From assembly GCA_030323885.1 (NCBI GenBank), contig CM059198.1, forward strand, positions 74,547,045 through 74,611,044: a stretch of DNA of 64,000 bases. The letters are read 5' to 3'. The position numbers were made by a program, and so were the translations under genes. The notes beneath the pieces were generated by a model, which had not been told where the DNA came from, ran no database searches, and saw only the letters and a list, made by a program, of their open reading frames with translations. The stretch comes from Branchipolynoe longqiensis. Its lineage: Eukaryota; Annelida; Polychaeta; Phyllodocida; Polynoidae. This document shows positions 63,577 through 64,000 of the stretch, one piece after another (position 1 is the first letter of the stretch; each line of letters starts with the position of its first letter).

Positions 63577-64000
63577 AAGGCACACTGCCACTGAGTTTGC
63601 CCGTATGCGCAGTGTAAAACGTTTATTTTATTCAGAATTAATAGCAATGCAGAAGCCTAACCATATAAATTTAATATAATCTATTCGGTAAATATGTGTT
63701 CTATATGTGGTCCAAGCAGTTTGTCTCTAGGTAGTGTGGTTTTAGAGATATTTCACTTTTTCTGTAAGAAGATTGCTCACGGCCATTGACAATGCACTGA
63801 GTTTGCCGGTATGTGCAGTACAAAACGTTTATTTTATTCAAAACTAATAGAAATCCAGAACCCTAACCACATAAATTTAATATAATCTAGTCGTTGAATA
63901 TGTTTTCTATATGTATTCCAAGCGGTTTGTGTCTAGGTGGTGTGGTTTTGGAGATATTTCACTTTTTCTGTATGAAGATTGCTCATTCCCATTGACAATG
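63577..64000. repeat. About 218-bp tandem repeat running off the window
   Basis: Two units begin CACTGAGTTTGCC(C/G)GTATG at about 63579 and 63797. They share AAAACGTTTATTTTATTCA, CATAAATTTAATATAATCTA and TTTAGAGATATTTCACTTTT. The second unit runs to the window edge, so the array may continue. Confidence 0.85.

Overview
The window is animal genomic DNA. Short GC-rich exons with GT/AG borders sit in large AT-rich introns that are full of tandem arrays, tRNA-derived SINEs and miniature inverted-repeat elements (MITEs). The repeat types and intron structure suggest a lophotrochozoan, most likely a mollusc; that is inference, not a database match. No prokaryotic or organellar features were seen.

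Two protein-coding genes are supported and they face each other tail to tail. On the plus strand (115-26866) are the last nine to ten coding exons of a miRNA/siRNA-class Argonaute: the end of L2, MID and the whole PIWI domain, with the slicer tetrad and 5'-phosphate pocket residues retained. It appears to have two alternative terminal exons (24184-24292 and 26737-26866). Both are entered in the same phase and both end in Met-Tyr-Phe-Ala-stop. The 5' part of the gene lies left of the window. On the minus strand (37581-52891) are the last nine coding exons (334 residues) of an animal ATP-dependent 6-phosphofructokinase: the C-terminal, fructose-2,6-bisphosphate-binding half. The 5' exons lie beyond the right edge or were not found.

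The rest is repeats. Very long minisatellites (units of about 18 to 77 bp, up to 2.6 kb) occupy many introns; several have units divisible by three and create long spurious reading frames on one or both strands. Two minisatellites in the phosphofructokinase gene carry a copy of an exon-intron junction in every unit. At 44909-47845 an element with split direct repeats (A1-gag-B1-A2-B2, the Ngaro/PAT arrangement of DIRS-like retrotransposons) encodes only a gag-like protein with a Cys/His motif. It sits next to the left terminal repeat of an older inverted-repeat element inside a phosphofructokinase intron. Three SINE groups and at least eleven terminal-inverted-repeat families recur and often nest in one another.

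Layout: 1-13.7 kb Argonaute exons with arrays and SINEs; 13.7-24.2 kb a 10.5-kb Argonaute intron; 24.2-26.9 kb the two terminal exons; 26.9-37.5 kb intergenic, MITE-rich; 37.6-52.9 kb phosphofructokinase exons with dense arrays and the DIRS-like element; 52.9-64 kb nested SINEs and MITEs without a recognised exon.
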